DNA from: Alphaproteobacteria bacterium
Lineage (GTDB): Bacteria > Pseudomonadota > Alphaproteobacteria > Micropepsales > Micropepsaceae
Direction of reading: 5' to 3'
NCBI GenBank assembly: GCA_017308375.1
Contig: JAFKEW010000049.1
Coordinates: 62,001-126,000, forward strand
Length of the DNA: 64,000 nucleotides
Below are positions 63,145 through 64,000 of this stretch, piece by piece (the stretch's first letter is position 1; every line of letters begins with the position of its first letter). The notes beneath the pieces were generated by a model that saw only the letters and a list, made by a program, of their open reading frames with translations, was not told the origin of the DNA and ran no database searches. The translations under genes and the position numbers were made by a program.

Positions 63145-64000
63145 CTATTTGTACTTTGGCTCTTCCCACCAGGGAAAATAGTCCGGCATGCCGTCGGAGA
63201 CCTTGCCGGGGAATTTCGCCGGCCGCTTCTCCAGGAACGACACCACGCCTTCCTTCACATCGTCCGAGGCACCGCGATTGTAGATGCCGCGGGAATCGAT
63301 CCTGTGTGCTGCCATCGGATGATCGGCAGCGGCCAGGCGCCACATCATCTGCCGGATCAGCGCCACCGAAACCGGCGCCGTGTTGTCGCGGATTTCCGCC
63401 GCCAGTGCATAGGCTCGCGGCAGAAGTTGATCGGCCGGCACCACTTCCTTCACCAGGCCGCCGGCAAGCGCTTCCTGTGCCGGGAAGACGCGGCCGGAGA
63501 AGCACCATTCCAGCGCCTGGCTGATGCCGACGATACGCGGCAGAAACCAGCTCGACGCCGCTTCCGGCACGATGCCGCGGCGGGAAAACACGAAGCCGAA
63601 GCGCGCATTTTCCGAGGCAATGCGCACATCCATCGGCAATTGCATGGTGACGCCGATGCCGACGGCCGCGCCATTGATGGCGCCGATGATCGGCTTCAGG
63701 CAGTTGAACATCGCGAGCGTAACCCGCCCGCCGCCGTCGCGGACATATTCGGCGCTGTAATCGACCGCGCTGCCTTCGGGGCGCATGCGCTCCGGCCGGT
63801 CGGTACGCTTCTGCGAATTGAAGGTATCGCCACCGGCCGAAAGATCGGCCCCGGCACAGAAGGCCCGGCCCGCGCCGGTGACCACGATGGCGCGGACATT
63901 GTCGTCCTTGCCGGCACGGTCATAGGCATCGATCAATTCATTCATCATCGTGCCGGTGAAAGCGTTCAGCTTGTCCGGCCGGTTGAGCGTGATGGTGAGG
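63145..64000 (-). CDS. Enoyl-CoA hydratase/isomerase, 5' end outside window
   Basis: Crotonase-fold protein; at least 284 residues are visible, with the frame open to the window end (LTITLNRPDKLNAF upstream of the internal ATG at 63948). AIVVTGAGRAFCAGADLSAG forms the CoA oxyanion hole and GAAVGIGVTMQLPMDVRIAS plus FSRRGIVPEAASSWFLPRIV the second half of the active site. Probably fatty-acid or branched-chain acyl-CoA degradation; the exact reaction cannot be told within this superfamily. Confidence 0.9.
   Translation of the reverse strand, partial: LTITLNRPDKLNAFTGTMMNELIDAYDRAGKDDNVRAIVVTGAGRAFCAGADLSAGGDTFNSQKRTDRPERMRPEGSAVDYSAEYVRDGGGRVTLAMFNCLKPIIGAINGAAVGIGVTMQLPMDVRIASENARFGFVFSRRGIVPEAASSWFLPRIVGISQALEWCFSGRVFPAQEALAGGLVKEVVPADQLLPRAYALAAEIRDNTAPVSVALIRQMMWRLAAADHPMAAHRIDSRGIYNRGASDDVKEGVVSFLEKRPAKFPGKVSDGMPDYFPWWEEPKYK

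Overview
This window is GC-rich chromosomal DNA from an alphaproteobacterium. The strongest evidence is a complete general stress response locus (ecfG-nepR divergent from phyR), an arrangement confined to Alphaproteobacteria, with EcfG-type promoters (GGAAC-N16/17-CGTT) in front of both transcription units. Several large TonB-dependent receptors, an aerobic histidine-utilisation cluster and a branched-chain keto acid dehydrogenase operon fit a free-living aerobic heterotroph. I cannot place it below class; the absence of Rhodobacter- or Rhizobium-type marker genes in 64 kb proves nothing. I see no rRNA, tRNA, CRISPR array, insertion sequence or phage gene.

Layout. 1-6.3 kb: carotenoid cleavage oxygenase (cut by the window edge), a divergent TetR regulator with a sulfotransferase-like gene, a PKHD-type dioxygenase, a GPH-type sugar symporter and a luciferase-like flavin monooxygenase. 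6.4-16.3 kb: three tandem paralogous TonB-dependent receptors on the minus strand, each with its own signal peptide and two or three with clear hairpin terminators. 16.6-19.4 kb: an MBOAT O-acyltransferase and an SGNH-like partner. 19.4-22.3 kb: GNAT acetyltransferase, dihydrolipoyl dehydrogenase, and an Ala-rich exported repeat protein. 22.3-25.1 kb: ecfG-nepR/phyR, two small membrane-associated stress-type proteins, and a 27-codon microORF with its own EcfG-type promoter and terminator.

25.1-32.5 kb: cell-envelope genes (ArnT-like glycosyltransferase, DPM1-GtrA fusion, undecaprenyl-phosphate sugar transferase, ATP-grasp enzyme) interrupted by a basic DNA-binding-like protein with another EcfG-type promoter and a LuxI-family autoinducer synthase. 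32.5-39.1 kb: hutFUHG divergent from hutI, converting histidine to glutamate by the deiminase/deformylase route. 39.1-44.2 kb: branched-chain 2-oxoacid dehydrogenase E1alpha, E1beta, E2, E3. 44.5-50.3 kb: SDR, polytopic membrane protein, and a 1141-residue GH18-NodB-GT2 fusion. 50.3-53.1 kb: eukaryotic-type hexokinase, then phosphatidylserine decarboxylase and synthase. 53.2-58.4 kb: thiolase-like protein, acyl-CoA synthetase, tRNA-dihydrouridine synthase, TSUP exporter. 58.6-60.2 kb: two adjacent damaged genes, a methyltransferase with an internal deletion/frameshift and a CDGSH iron-sulfur protein split by an in-frame TAA. 60.2-64 kb: palindromic repeats, phosphohexomutase, uroporphyrinogen-III methyltransferase, another composite palindromic repeat, and an enoyl-CoA hydratase cut by the window end.

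The most unusual items are the EcfG-type promoter/microORF/terminator unit at 24956-25109, the additional EcfG-type promoter at 28600-28625, the two adjacent broken genes, and the trifunctional polysaccharide enzyme. Functional statements rest on motif recognition from translated sequence without database searches.
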